A stretch of DNA of 64,000 bases, taken from positions 53,859 through 117,858 of the IMG/VR virus record IMGVR_UViG_3300046660_000385. One strand, written 5' to 3'. Below are positions 51,228 through 58,032 of this stretch, piece after piece; the stretch's first letter is position 1, and each line of letters opens with the position of its first letter. Both the position numbers and the translations under genes were made by a program. The stretch is from a virus. Below the pieces are notes generated by a model. The model was not told the origin of the DNA. It made no database searches and saw only the letters and a list, made by a program, of their open reading frames with translations.

Positions 51228-51872
51228 TCAGGCGGCGCTGGACAGGTACATCGCGGTCAGTGCATCGCGCAGGGCGTCGAGGTCGCCGTTGATCTGCAGC
51301 GGTTCCTGGCCGATTCCGCGCAGGATCTGCACGGTCTTGCCGTTGGCGCGGCGGGCCATGACGATCACCTTGTGGTAGGCGCGCAGCGATTCGAGCTTGT
51401 TCATCGAGTCGGCCGCGTCCAGCAGCAGCAGCTTGAACTCCTTGCCGAACTCGTTCTCGATGGTGCGGTGGTGGATCTGCGGCAGCGCGATCACGGCCAC
51501 GCGGCGGCGGAACGCCAGCGGCTGCTTGTCGGCCGGGGCCGGCGCGCGCTGCATCGGGGCCGGGACCAGCTGCACCGGCGCGGGCACCTCGACCGGGGCC
51601 GCTGCCGGAACCGCCAGCAATGGCGGCACCGCGGGCGGGGCTTCCTCCCCGCGCACGCCGGCCAGCCAGCCGGGATAGCCGCCCAGGCGCCACAGGTCCC
51701 ACTTCGCAATCAGGTTGCCCATCGTGCTGTCGGCATCGGTGATGCCCTGCTGGGTCATGAAGTCCTTGATGTCCTTGCGCAGCGCCAGGCCATAGTCGGA
51801 CCACTCGGCCTCCTCCTGGCTGCGGTGCACCTGGCCGTCCTCGGACAGGTATGCGGTGATCGGCTTTGCCAA
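51228..51872 (-). CDS. par-linked protein sharing a C-terminal domain with the SANT-repeat protein (214 aa, TTG start)
   Basis: TTG 51872 is preferred because GGAG precedes it by five bases. The upstream ATG at 51926 would add an Ala/Gly-rich tail. Residues 1-75 form one domain (AYLSEDGQVHRSQEEAEWSD, WDLWRLGGYPGWLAG), followed by a Pro/Ala linker to about 120. The last 90 residues (RRRVAVIALPQIHHRTIENE ... KVIVMARRANGKT ... LRDALTAMYL) parallel the C-terminus of the 754-residue protein in order and spacing. Palindromes flank the gene on both sides. A partition or replication role is inferred. Confidence 0.6.
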   Translation of the reverse strand: MAKPITAYLSEDGQVHRSQEEAEWSDYGLALRKDIKDFMTQQGITDADSTMGNLIAKWDLWRLGGYPGWLAGVRGEEAPPAVPPLLAVPAAAPVEVPAPVQLVPAPMQRAPAPADKQPLAFRRRVAVIALPQIHHRTIENEFGKEFKLLLLDAADSMNKLESLRAYHKVIVMARRANGKTVQILRGIGQEPLQINGDLDALRDALTAMYLSSAA

Positions 51873-51998
51873 AGTCTCTCCTTCATGCGGGGCGATGGTC
51901 GCGCCAGCCCTGCCCGCTGCGGGCATGTCGCGTTTTCACTGGAGCAAAAACACTAACTCGAAGGACCATAGTATTGCAAATATGGAACTTTGGGCAGG

Positions 51999-52021
51999 GG
52001 GGTGTGATAGTATCACACCCC
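51999..52021. repeat. 23-bp palindrome, best copy (candidate centromere site)
   Basis: GGGGTGTGATA-G-TATCACACCCC: eleven-base perfect arms around 52010. It overlaps the TGA stop of the gene at 52013 and lies about 130 bases upstream of the TTG gene. Confidence 0.88.
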
Positions 52022-52525
52022 TTTTTCTGCGCGGTGGGCAGCGCGGATGGCCCGCAGGTGCGCCATCCACTCGGCGCGGTCGCCCCCGACCTGGTACTCG
52101 AGGACCTGCGACCCCACGCGGACGCGGCGTACGCGGGCGGCCAGGCGTTCGTCGCTGGCTTCGCGCGCCGCGATCCGCTCGGCCCGGCGGACCTCGGCGG
52201 CGGCCATGCGCGCGGCCAGCTGCTCGGCCTGCCGGGCGGCATCGGCAGCGCGGCGGGCGCGGCGTTCCGCCTCGGCCTCGTACTGCCTGGCGATGCGGAC
52301 GGCCTTGCGTTCGGCCGCCAGCTGGTCGCGCTTGGTGGCAGCGGCGGCCTTCATGCGCGCCACCAGTTCGGCGACCTCGGCCGACGTCGCGCCGCTGGCC
52401 CGGCTGGCGGCGATCAGGGCCTGTGCCGTGCCCTTCGGCGGCTTGCGGCGGCGCGGGCGGTTCGCCTTCGCTTCCCGGTAGGCCGCCAGTTCCGCCGCCA
52501 GCTTCGGACTGATCCGGGCTGTCAT
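52013..52525 (-). CDS. Arg/Ala-rich helical protein (170 aa)
   Basis: ATG 52525 shares one base with the upstream stop (TGATG). The middle is one long charged helix (VARMKAAAATKRDQLAAERK; AEAERRARRAADAARQAEQL), suggesting a coiled coil. The C-terminus (VGSQVLEYQVGGDRAEWMAH) may be a small separate domain. The high basic content fits DNA binding. No family recognised. Its stop codon lies within a palindrome. Confidence 0.6.
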   Translation of the reverse strand: MTARISPKLAAELAAYREAKANRPRRRKPPKGTAQALIAASRASGATSAEVAELVARMKAAAATKRDQLAAERKAVRIARQYEAEAERRARRAADAARQAEQLAARMAAAEVRRAERIAAREASDERLAARVRRVRVGSQVLEYQVGGDRAEWMAHLRAIRAAHRAEKGV

Positions 52526-52773
52526 CAGGCCGGCAGCGGTGCGTACAGCAGCGCGCGCAGGTCGTTGATCGACAGGCCGGTGGCGTCGTGCGCCTTGATG
52601 AGGAACGCCGGCGAGACCGGGTTCACGCCGTGGCGCATCTTGCTGATGACCGGCGGCGCGATCTCCAGCAGGCGGCACATGGCGGCGTCGTTCTTGCAGG
52701 CCAGGACCTCGAGCAGCTTGTCGAGCAGCTCGTTCGGGTTCTGGGTGTGCGGGTCGGGTTTCTTGCGTGGCAT
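52525..52773 (-). CDS. HTH protein, Cro/YdaS-like (82 aa)
   Basis: ATG 52773 was chosen over 52824 because the earlier part overlaps the NinB gene and GGAGG lies five bases upstream. The HTH is visible as LACKNDAAMCRLLEIAPPVI followed by SKMRHGVNPVSPAFLIKAHD and SINDLRALLYAPLPA. It is a likely transcriptional regulator of the early or partition region. Target sites are not identified. Confidence 0.65.
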   Translation of the reverse strand: MPRKKPDPHTQNPNELLDKLLEVLACKNDAAMCRLLEIAPPVISKMRHGVNPVSPAFLIKAHDATGLSINDLRALLYAPLPA

Positions 52774-52789
52774 GGTGCCTCCTTGGTGG

Positions 52790-53182
52790 TTATGTGAACT
52801 GCACGCCCAGCTCCTGAGCGGCATGGACTTCGACGGCCTGCATGAACTGGCTGAACTCCTCGACCGAGAGGTCGGTCGAGGACATCGCCATCGTGGCGCC
52901 GCCCGGCAGGTCGACCACGCCGATGAACTGGCGTTTGAATTCTTCGTGCCACACGGCCTTGCTGTAGCGGCGCCCGCCGACCCAGGCCTGCTCGGCGATC
53001 GCGCCCAGCACGGCCGGGCCGAAGTAGCGGCGGTTCTGTTCGAGCGAGCGCTTGCTGCGATAAAACGTGACCGTCACGGCAAGGAACCGTCCCTCGGCGG
53101 CGAACTGCTGCCAGTTCGCCGTCAGGAACGCGACCAGGCTGGCCAGGTGCATCGCCTCGCGCAGCACGAACAGGCGCTGCAT
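52790..53182 (-). CDS. ninB: NinB-type recombination protein (130 aa)
   Basis: Related to lambda NinB/Orf, which helps RecBCD-independent recombination by modulating SSB and strand-exchange proteins. Diagnostic elements are YRSKRSLEQNRRYFGPAVLG, KAVWHEEFKRQFIGVVDLPG and STDLSVEEFSQFMQAVEVHA, ending in ELGVQFT. Length and order match the family. It sits in the same operon as SSB and a nuclease, completing a recombination module. Confidence 0.8.
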   Translation of the reverse strand: MQRLFVLREAMHLASLVAFLTANWQQFAAEGRFLAVTVTFYRSKRSLEQNRRYFGPAVLGAIAEQAWVGGRRYSKAVWHEEFKRQFIGVVDLPGGATMAMSSTDLSVEEFSQFMQAVEVHAAQELGVQFT

Positions 53183-53586
53183 CAGAGGACCGGCTCCACG
53201 CCCTCCGCGGCCAGATCCTCGCTCGAGCGCTTGATCGCCTGGCTCAGGCGGTCGACGAAGATCGGCACCGTGTGCTCCGGGTTGCTGAGCGCGCGCGCCA
53301 TGACCCAGGCCAGCGCGTCGGCCAGGTAGCCCAGACTGGCGCCGATCCGCAGCACGTACGCGATCACGTCCGGCTCCAGCTCGCTGGTGTCGACCTTCGA
53401 CATGTCCAGCGTCTCCATCGGCATGGCCTCGAACATCGCCTCGAAGAAGCAGGCAAAGCAGGGCACGCCGTTGCGGTCGCGCTCGATCACGGTCAGGCCC
53501 TCGGCGGGCGCCTTGTCGTCGTGGTCGTGGGCGACGAAGAAGCCGGTGTGGAAACCGGGCATGCTCGGGATCAGGTCAGTGGACAT
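53182..53586 (-). CDS. hypothetical protein, PCFxCFF paralogue A (134 aa)
   Basis: ATG 53586 lies inside the end of the upstream paralogue (11-base overlap). Shared core: GVPCFACFFEAMFEAMPMET, then an acidic stretch and IGASLGYLADALAWVMARAL. The Cys pair may bind metal. No recognised function. It and its neighbour are a tandem duplication. Confidence 0.6.
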   Translation of the reverse strand: MSTDLIPSMPGFHTGFFVAHDHDDKAPAEGLTVIERDRNGVPCFACFFEAMFEAMPMETLDMSKVDTSELEPDVIAYVLRIGASLGYLADALAWVMARALSNPEHTVPIFVDRLSQAIKRSSEDLAAEGVEPVL

Positions 53587-53926
53587 GGGCACCTTCCGGG
53601 GCGTTGAGCAGCTGCACCGTGTTGTCGATGCGTTCGTGGAACGCTTCCAGCATTTCCTCGGCGCCTTCGCCGGCGATCTGCACCGCCAGCCGGGCGATGG
53701 CATCGGCCACCAGGGTGAAGGTCCCGCCGACGCGGCGCGCGTACTCGACCGCTTCCGGGTCGACGTCCTCGACGTCTTCCGGGTCCAGCACGACCGTCAC
53801 CAGGTCGTCCTCGGACAGGGCGTCGAACACCGCGCCGAAGTAGCAGCCGAAGCACGGCAGGCCGCCGTCCTCGGGGTGGAACACGGTGTCGTATTCCGGG
53901 CCTTGCGCGTCGTCATGCTCACTCAT
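53576..53926 (-). CDS. hypothetical protein, PCFxCFF paralogue B (116 aa)
   Basis: It starts MSEHDDAQGPEYDTVFHPED and contains GLPCFGCYFGAVFDALSEDD, an acidic middle and VGGTFTLVADAIARLAVQIA. These match the neighbour's motifs in the same order. Very acidic overall. The duplication suggests dosage or heteromer formation. Function unknown. Confidence 0.6.
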   Translation of the reverse strand: MSEHDDAQGPEYDTVFHPEDGGLPCFGCYFGAVFDALSEDDLVTVVLDPEDVEDVDPEAVEYARRVGGTFTLVADAIARLAVQIAGEGAEEMLEAFHERIDNTVQLLNAPEGAHVH

Positions 53927-54545
53927 AGGGTGGTCCCTCCTTGGGCAGTTTCAGGGTGGCGCGCAGGCTCTGGTACTCGCCGCGCTTGGGGAAGCTGATG
54001 CCGCGCTCCCAGCGCGAGATCTGGGCGCCGCTGACGCCGACCTCGCGGCCCAGCTGGTCCGGCGTCATGCCCTCGTTCAGGCGCGCCTCGGCGATGTCCT
54101 GGCCTTCCAGGAACACGTCGGGGCAGTCGGTCCCGCGCAGCGCCTTGAACGTGACCACGCGGGTACGGCGCTTCTTGACCGGGGCCGGGGGCGGGGCCGT
54201 GACCAGCTCGACCGGCTCCTCGAGCGGACCCAGGTGCTGCTGGACCCATTCCAGGTGCTGCTCGGGCGGCGGCAGGTTCGGCACCGGCGGCGCCGGCGGC
54301 GACAGGCGCACCTCCTGCGGCACGCCGGCGTCGACCGCGGCCAGCTTCATGTAGAACTCGTTGAAGAAACGCAGCTTGCGGCCCGGCGGCGCCGACTCGC
54401 CCAGCACCAGGGCGACCGCGCGTGCGACCTCCTCCATGAAGTGGCCGGTGGCGATGTCGTACATGAACGGGTCCGGGTTGGCGACCGACAGGGCCGCCAG
54501 GCGTTCGGACAGGAACTTCTCGGTGGGGTTCAGATCGCGGCTCAT
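53919..54545 (-). CDS. C-terminal XRE-type HTH protein (208 aa)
   Basis: The N-terminal 80 residues are helical (FMEEVARAVALVLGESAPPG). A Pro-rich linker covers about 80-120. The C-terminal 60 residues are an XRE helix-turn-helix: NEGMTPDQLGREVGVSGAQI followed by SRWERGISFPKRGEYQSLRA. It probably regulates early transcription. Its reading overlaps the next gene by eight bases. The order with the HTH at the C-terminus recalls antitoxins, but no toxin partner is visible. Confidence 0.7.
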   Translation of the reverse strand: MSRDLNPTEKFLSERLAALSVANPDPFMYDIATGHFMEEVARAVALVLGESAPPGRKLRFFNEFYMKLAAVDAGVPQEVRLSPPAPPVPNLPPPEQHLEWVQQHLGPLEEPVELVTAPPPAPVKKRRTRVVTFKALRGTDCPDVFLEGQDIAEARLNEGMTPDQLGREVGVSGAQISRWERGISFPKRGEYQSLRATLKLPKEGPPYE

Positions 54546-54554
54546 ACTTGCCTC

Positions 54555-54992
54555 TCAGAACGGGACATCGTCCATGCTTGCCGGCTGCGCCGGGCGCGCG
54601 GCCTGGGCCGGGCGGCTGTTCTGCTGGCCCTGGTAGCCGCCGCCGCTGGCGCCGTCGGGGCGTCCGCCCAGCATCTGCATGGTCTCGGCCACGATGTCGG
54701 TGGCGTACTTCTCGACGCCGTCCTTGTCGGTGTACTTGCGGGTCTGCAGGCGGCCCTCGACGTAGACCGAGCTGCCCTTCTTGAGGTACTGGCCGACGAT
54801 CTCGGCCAGCTTGCCGAAGAAGGAGATACGGTGCCATTCGGTCAGCTCGGTCTGCTCGCCGGTGTTCGGGTCCTTCTTCTTGAACGAGGTGGCCACGGCG
54901 ATGTTGGCGATCGGGTCGCCGCTGGGCATGTAGCGCATTTCTGGGTCGCGGCCGAGGTTGCCGACGATGATGACTTTATTGACAGATGCCAT
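54555..54992 (-). CDS. ssb: single-stranded DNA-binding protein (145 aa)
   Basis: Standard [63 protein letters not shown] and the OB-fold end [17 protein letters not shown] Gly/Gln linker leads to the acidic tip DDVPF, which recruits host replication and repair proteins (bacterial consensus DDIPF). A phage-borne SSB supports plasmid-like and lytic replication and works with NinB and the nuclease in this operon. Confidence 0.95.
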   Translation of the reverse strand: MASVNKVIIVGNLGRDPEMRYMPSGDPIANIAVATSFKKKDPNTGEQTELTEWHRISFFGKLAEIVGQYLKKGSSVYVEGRLQTRKYTDKDGVEKYATDIVAETMQMLGGRPDGASGGGYQGQQNSRPAQAARPAQPASMDDVPF

Positions 54993-55007
54993 GTTGATTC
55001 CTTTCGT

Positions 55008-55328
55008 TCAGGGATGGGTGGGGGTACGGCGGTGCTTCATGCCCAGCGTCAGGCCGCGCTCGCGCAGCGCGTTCTCGATTTCGTACAGCGAACGGCCACC
55101 CAGGTTCGGTATGTACAGCAGCTCACGGCTGGTGTAGCAGACCAGTTCCTCGACGGTCGTGATGCCCTCGCTGGCCAGGCAGTTGTAGGCCCGGGTACTC
55201 AGTTCCAGCTCGGCGAGCGTGGATTCTTTTGTCGCCGGGGCCGGGCCGTGCAGGCGGATGTAGTTGGCCAGGATCTCGAGGGCCTGCTGGGCCTGGTCGA
55301 CGTTGGAGACGGAGAGGGTCAGGTTCAT
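55008..55328 (-). CDS. RNA polymerase alpha C-terminal-domain mimic (106 aa)
   Basis: Residues about 38-97 align with E. coli alpha-CTD: LAELELSTRAYNCLASEGIT, VEELVCYTSRELLYIPNLGG and RSLYEIENALRERGLTLGMK. Positions equivalent to Arg265, Asn268, Cys269, Gly296, Ser299 and Glu302 of the DNA-binding determinant are kept, and Lys298 is Arg. There is no assembly (N-terminal) domain. It could occupy UP elements or activator surfaces and shift host transcription, or bind phage DNA. ATG 55328 overlaps the nuclease stop. Domain identity is strong; the role is inference. Confidence 0.82.
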   Translation of the reverse strand: MNLTLSVSNVDQAQQALEILANYIRLHGPAPATKESTLAELELSTRAYNCLASEGITTVEELVCYTSRELLYIPNLGGRSLYEIENALRERGLTLGMKHRRTPTHP

Positions 55329-56059
55329 TGGTAGAGGTGGGCGAGTTGGACACGCTCGATGCGCTGGGCCAGGTAGCGGCGCGCGGCTTCGACGCGGCGG
55401 ATGATGCGGGCCTCCTTGGCGCGGTCGCGCTCGTACTCGACGATCGTGATCCGCATGTTCAGCGGCAGCTGGTCCATCACATGCAGCTCGGGGTTCTCGT
55501 AGCCGATCAGTTCGTCGGGGGTGTCGACCAGGCAGTAGGCGACCTTCGCGCGCTCGCGGTTCCACAGCATCATGTAGCCGCGCACCTGCCACTCGTAGTC
55601 GTTCTTGTGGCCGTCCTCGGGCAGCTCGGGGAACGTCACCTTCGACCAGCTGGACTTGACGTCGATGATCTCGGTGCCAGTGTCGATGTCGCACTCGCCG
55701 GTCAGCCAGGCGTTGGTCTTGCGCTCGGTGTTCTTCTGGTAGTTCGTGAAGAACAGCTCGTTGTACAGCCGGATCGACTCGTCCTCGACGATCAGGCCCT
55801 TCTCGGTGTACTTGCTCGAGACGATGTTGTTGTAGCTGTACAGGTACTCCTTGACGATCCCGTCCAGGTGCGTCATGGCGCCGACCGACAGGCTGCTGTC
55901 GAACAGCGGCGCCAGGATCGCCTTGTCCTCGTCGGTCTTGACCTTCTTGGCGGCGAGCGCGACCAGCTCGGGGGTGTCGAGCAGGGCCGGGTCGATCGAC
56001 TTGGGGTCGGCCATGATCGTCGCCAGCGACGAGCAGCGGAACAGGAAGCCCTCGATCAC
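55325..56059 (-). CDS. PD-(D/E)XK nuclease (244 aa, GTG start)
   Basis: GTG 56059 overlaps the upstream TGA. An internal ATG at 56014 is a possible alternative. The nuclease core reads LTGECDIDTGTEIIDVKSSW, giving the D...(D/E)-x-K pattern (IIDVKSS), followed by YEWQVRGYMMLWNRERAKVA, the Q-x-x-x-Y helix typical of RecB/Cas4/lambda-exonuclease-like folds. It probably provides an exonuclease for recombination, partnered by the adjacent gene, SSB and NinB. The C-terminal 60 residues are helical and basic. Confidence 0.8.
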   Translation of the reverse strand: MIEGFLFRCSSLATIMADPKSIDPALLDTPELVALAAKKVKTDEDKAILAPLFDSSLSVGAMTHLDGIVKEYLYSYNNIVSSKYTEKGLIVEDESIRLYNELFFTNYQKNTERKTNAWLTGECDIDTGTEIIDVKSSWSKVTFPELPEDGHKNDYEWQVRGYMMLWNRERAKVAYCLVDTPDELIGYENPELHVMDQLPLNMRITIVEYERDRAKEARIIRRVEAARRYLAQRIERVQLAHLYQ

Positions 56060-56622
56060 GCGGCCTCCGGGTCGACGCCGGGTTCGCCGGCAGCGGCCTG
56101 GTCGGGTTCCTGCACCGGCGCGGCCAGCTCGGCCTCGACCGCGGCCAGGCGCGCCAGCTGGTCGGGGGTGAGGGCGTAGTCGCCGCGCAGCTTGTCGGCC
56201 GTGAAGGTGCCCTTCGTCACCGCGGCCAGCGCGGCCACCATGCGCGCTTCCGGCAGGACCGGCTTGGTGTCGCTCGGCAGCTTGGGGCGGATGCGCAGGC
56301 AGTCGACCATCTTCGGGCCGAGCTTGGTCCTGCTGGCGTACAGCGTGAAGCGGCGCCCGACCCATTCCTCGACCCAGTTGGTCTTGAACAGCTCGGCCAG
56401 CGTCTCGCGGTTGGTGATGTTCAGGATCATCGGCTTGCACTCGGCCAGGTGCGCCACGCACAGGTCCTCCTTCTTGCCGCCGCCCATCTGCACATTGAGC
56501 TGTTCCTCGATGCGCACGATGGTGACGGTCATGTCCTCGCCGTTGGGCAGCGAGTGGGCGCCGATGTAGCGGTCGTCGTGCGCCAGGCTTTTCCAGTGGG
56601 TCTTGATCGCCGGCGCGTTCAT
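56056..56622 (-). CDS. recombination-operon protein, possibly ssDNA-binding (188 aa)
   Basis: It begins MNAPAIKTHWKSLAHDDRYI and contains DMTVTIVRIEEQLNVQMGGG, KPMILNITNRETLAELFKTN and RRFTLYASRTKLGPKMVDCL, a beta-barrel-like series ending in RIRPKLP. I recall proteins of this pattern beside phage exonucleases, sometimes suggested to have an OB fold. The last 50 residues are Ala/Pro-rich. The direct link to the nuclease gene (overlapping stop and GTG) supports joint function. Confidence 0.65.
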   Translation of the reverse strand: MNAPAIKTHWKSLAHDDRYIGAHSLPNGEDMTVTIVRIEEQLNVQMGGGKKEDLCVAHLAECKPMILNITNRETLAELFKTNWVEEWVGRRFTLYASRTKLGPKMVDCLRIRPKLPSDTKPVLPEARMVAALAAVTKGTFTADKLRGDYALTPDQLARLAAVEAELAAPVQEPDQAAAGEPGVDPEAA

Positions 56623-57032
56623 TGCAGCGCTCCGAAGTCGATGAACTGCTTGATGACGGCCTCGTCGGCCTTGGCCTCGTCGCGGCTGGCGCGGCGGGCC
56701 TCGATCAGGCCGGCCTCGATCCGGGCCAGGGTCTCGAATGTCAGGCGGTTGTAGATGTCGGCGCCGCTGGTGACGACCACCTGGATCGCCTTGTCGGCGG
56801 TCTCGGCCACCACCTGGTGGGTGGCGATGACGTGCTTGAAGTCGAAGAACTCGGGGCTGCCTTCCTCGCCCGCATCGTCCAGGCTGGGGGCGCGGGCCGG
56901 GTAGCCGCGGTCGTAGGTGAACTCGACGTTCAGCGTGACCGTGCCGGGATAGTAGGCCGGCTCGCTGTCGTGCTCACGCGGGCCGACGCCCAGCGTCAGG
57001 CCGAACAGGGTGTAGGGGGCAGAGGATTCCAA
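56619..57032 (-). CDS. hypothetical first gene of the leftward early operon (137 aa, TTG start)
   Basis: The first codon is TTG (57032-57030), preceded by AGGAG with a seven-base gap. The protein is acidic (LDDAGEEGSPEFFDFKHVIA) and helical at the C-terminus (TLARIEAGLIEARRASRDEA). Not recognised. It heads the operon running from here toward parB, under the operator at 57074. Confidence 0.65.
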   Translation of the reverse strand: MESSAPYTLFGLTLGVGPREHDSEPAYYPGTVTLNVEFTYDRGYPARAPSLDDAGEEGSPEFFDFKHVIATHQVVAETADKAIQVVVTSGADIYNRLTFETLARIEAGLIEARRASRDEAKADEAVIKQFIDFGALQ

Positions 57033-57070
57033 CGGGCGGCTCCTGTTTGTCGGTGGGAAACAGGAACCAG

Positions 57071-57098
57071 TCTATTAAAGTTTCGCTTTAATTTACAA
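57071..57098 (-). promoter_or_regulatory. leftward early promoter with repressor operator
   Basis: The perfect palindrome ATTAAAG-TTTCG-CTTTAAT covers 57074-57092. Its AAG-N5-CTT core matches the three operators at 57969-58018. On the minus strand a weak TTGTAA (57093-57098) and AATAGA or TAATAG near 57071-57077 flank it as candidate -35/-10, so a bound repressor would cover the promoter. The remaining part of 57099-57226 holds AT-rich DNA and nothing I can name. Confidence 0.7.
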
Positions 57099-57226
57099 GG
57101 GAAAGTTAGAGCCTTTCAGCAAGACTTTAGATTACATCCTCGAAATCTTGTTGCGCGCGTGCAATGCAATGTAAATACAAATATCTCCATGCGACACAGA
57201 GCGCCTGCATGAGAGGAAACGAGACG

Positions 57227-57252
57227 AAAAAAAGGCCGGCGCATGGCCGGCC
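57227..57252 (-). terminator. terminator after the repressor gene
   Basis: On the minus strand GGCCGGC pairs with GCCGGCC (57246-57252 and 57234-57240) around a five-base loop, followed by seven T (57233-57227). Confidence 0.9.
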
Positions 57253-57277
57253 CTTCGATGGCGTGCGGAGAGCGGCG

Positions 57278-57907
57278 CTAGAGCGCTCCCTGCTGGGCCA
57301 CCACTCTGCCTATCAGTTTGACGGCGCTGGCCGGGACCAGCTGCTCGGGCACGTTGGCGCGGTCTGCGCACACGCGCACCATGCCGTCGATCTGGATGAA
57401 CAGGCGGCGCACCTTGAGGCCGGCCGGGGTGTCGAGCAGAAACACCTTGTCGTCCTGCAGCTCGGTCTGTTTCAGGTCGATCAGCAGCTGGCTGCCCAGC
57501 GTCATGCTGTCGTCCTGGTTGATGTATACGCGGCAGTATTCGGGCGCTACGCCCAGCGTGCGCAGGAAGTCCCTGCGGTAGGCAAAGCTGTTGTGGTCGT
57601 CGGCCAGACTGCCGACTTCGTGGTGATGTTGCACTGCTATGCCTCCTTCCTTGTCCGTCCCCAGCAATCTTACCAAAGTGTATTTTTCCGCTAATGGAAC
57701 ATTAACATCAATTCCGGCTGACAAGTATTCCGTTGTTGTTTTTAGAACTTCGGCAATTGTTTTTAACCGATGGAACGACGGCATCGCACTGAGTTCTTCC
57801 CACCCATACACCGCCTGCTGGGTGACGCCACACTTTTCCGCAAGCTGGACACGACTCAGTCCTCCCTTCTCTCTGCAGCGCTTGATGCGGTCATGAATTG
57901 TTGGCAC
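57278..57907 (-). CDS. CI-like repressor, HTH plus S24-type domain (209 aa, GTG start)
   Basis: GTG 57907 is chosen because a perfect AGGAGG lies five bases upstream. The ATG at 57952 would add 15 odd residues. The HTH is near 15-45 (RVQLAEKCGVTQQAVYGWEE). The C-terminal S24-like domain has the Ser motif NQDDSM and GLKVRRLFIQ. Where LexA/CI have catalytic Lys (VKRL), this protein reads VRRL, with a Lys two residues earlier. No Ala-Gly or Cys-Gly cleavage pair is seen before the Ser. It likely maintains lysogeny but may not be cleaved in the SOS response. Operators with AAG-N5-CTT lie on both sides. Confidence 0.85.
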   Translation of the reverse strand: MPTIHDRIKRCREKGGLSRVQLAEKCGVTQQAVYGWEELSAMPSFHRLKTIAEVLKTTTEYLSAGIDVNVPLAEKYTLVRLLGTDKEGGIAVQHHHEVGSLADDHNSFAYRRDFLRTLGVAPEYCRVYINQDDSMTLGSQLLIDLKQTELQDDKVFLLDTPAGLKVRRLFIQIDGMVRVCADRANVPEQLVPASAVKLIGRVVAQQGAL

Positions 57908-57968
57908 GACGACCTCCTCATTATGGTGTGGTTGATTTACAAGGCGCAACATATCACAGCGTTACTAT

Positions 57969-58018
57969 AAGCGGCGCTTGATTCCACAAAGTTTCACTTG
58001 ATATTTAAAGTGTTGCTT
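57969..58018. promoter_or_regulatory. three tandem operators (AAG-N5-CTT) in the divergent region
   Basis: AAGCGGCGCTT (57969-57979), AAGTTTCACTT (57989-57999) and AAGTGTTGCTT (58008-58018) have centres 20 and 19 bases apart, about two helical turns. They lie between the repressor and the rightward early operon, like lambda OR1-3. The fourth copy is at 57074-57092. Confidence 0.8.
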
Positions 58019-58025
58019 GTAGAAT
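57998..58025 (+). promoter_or_regulatory. rightward early promoter, probably leaderless
   Basis: TTGATA (57998-58003) and TAGAAT (58020-58025) with a 16-base spacer. The operator at 58008 lies between them. The start point would fall at about 58032, one base before ATG 58033, and no Shine-Dalgarno precedes that ATG. Confidence 0.6.
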
Positions 58026-58032
58026 AAAGTGC

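Noticed and set aside
50034-52021. CRP-binding sites (TGTGA-N6-TCACA)
   Set aside because: The palindromes have five, not six, bases between TGTGA and TCACA, extend to 10-11-bp arms, and cluster in and around parAB, so a partition or phage-specific regulator fits better.
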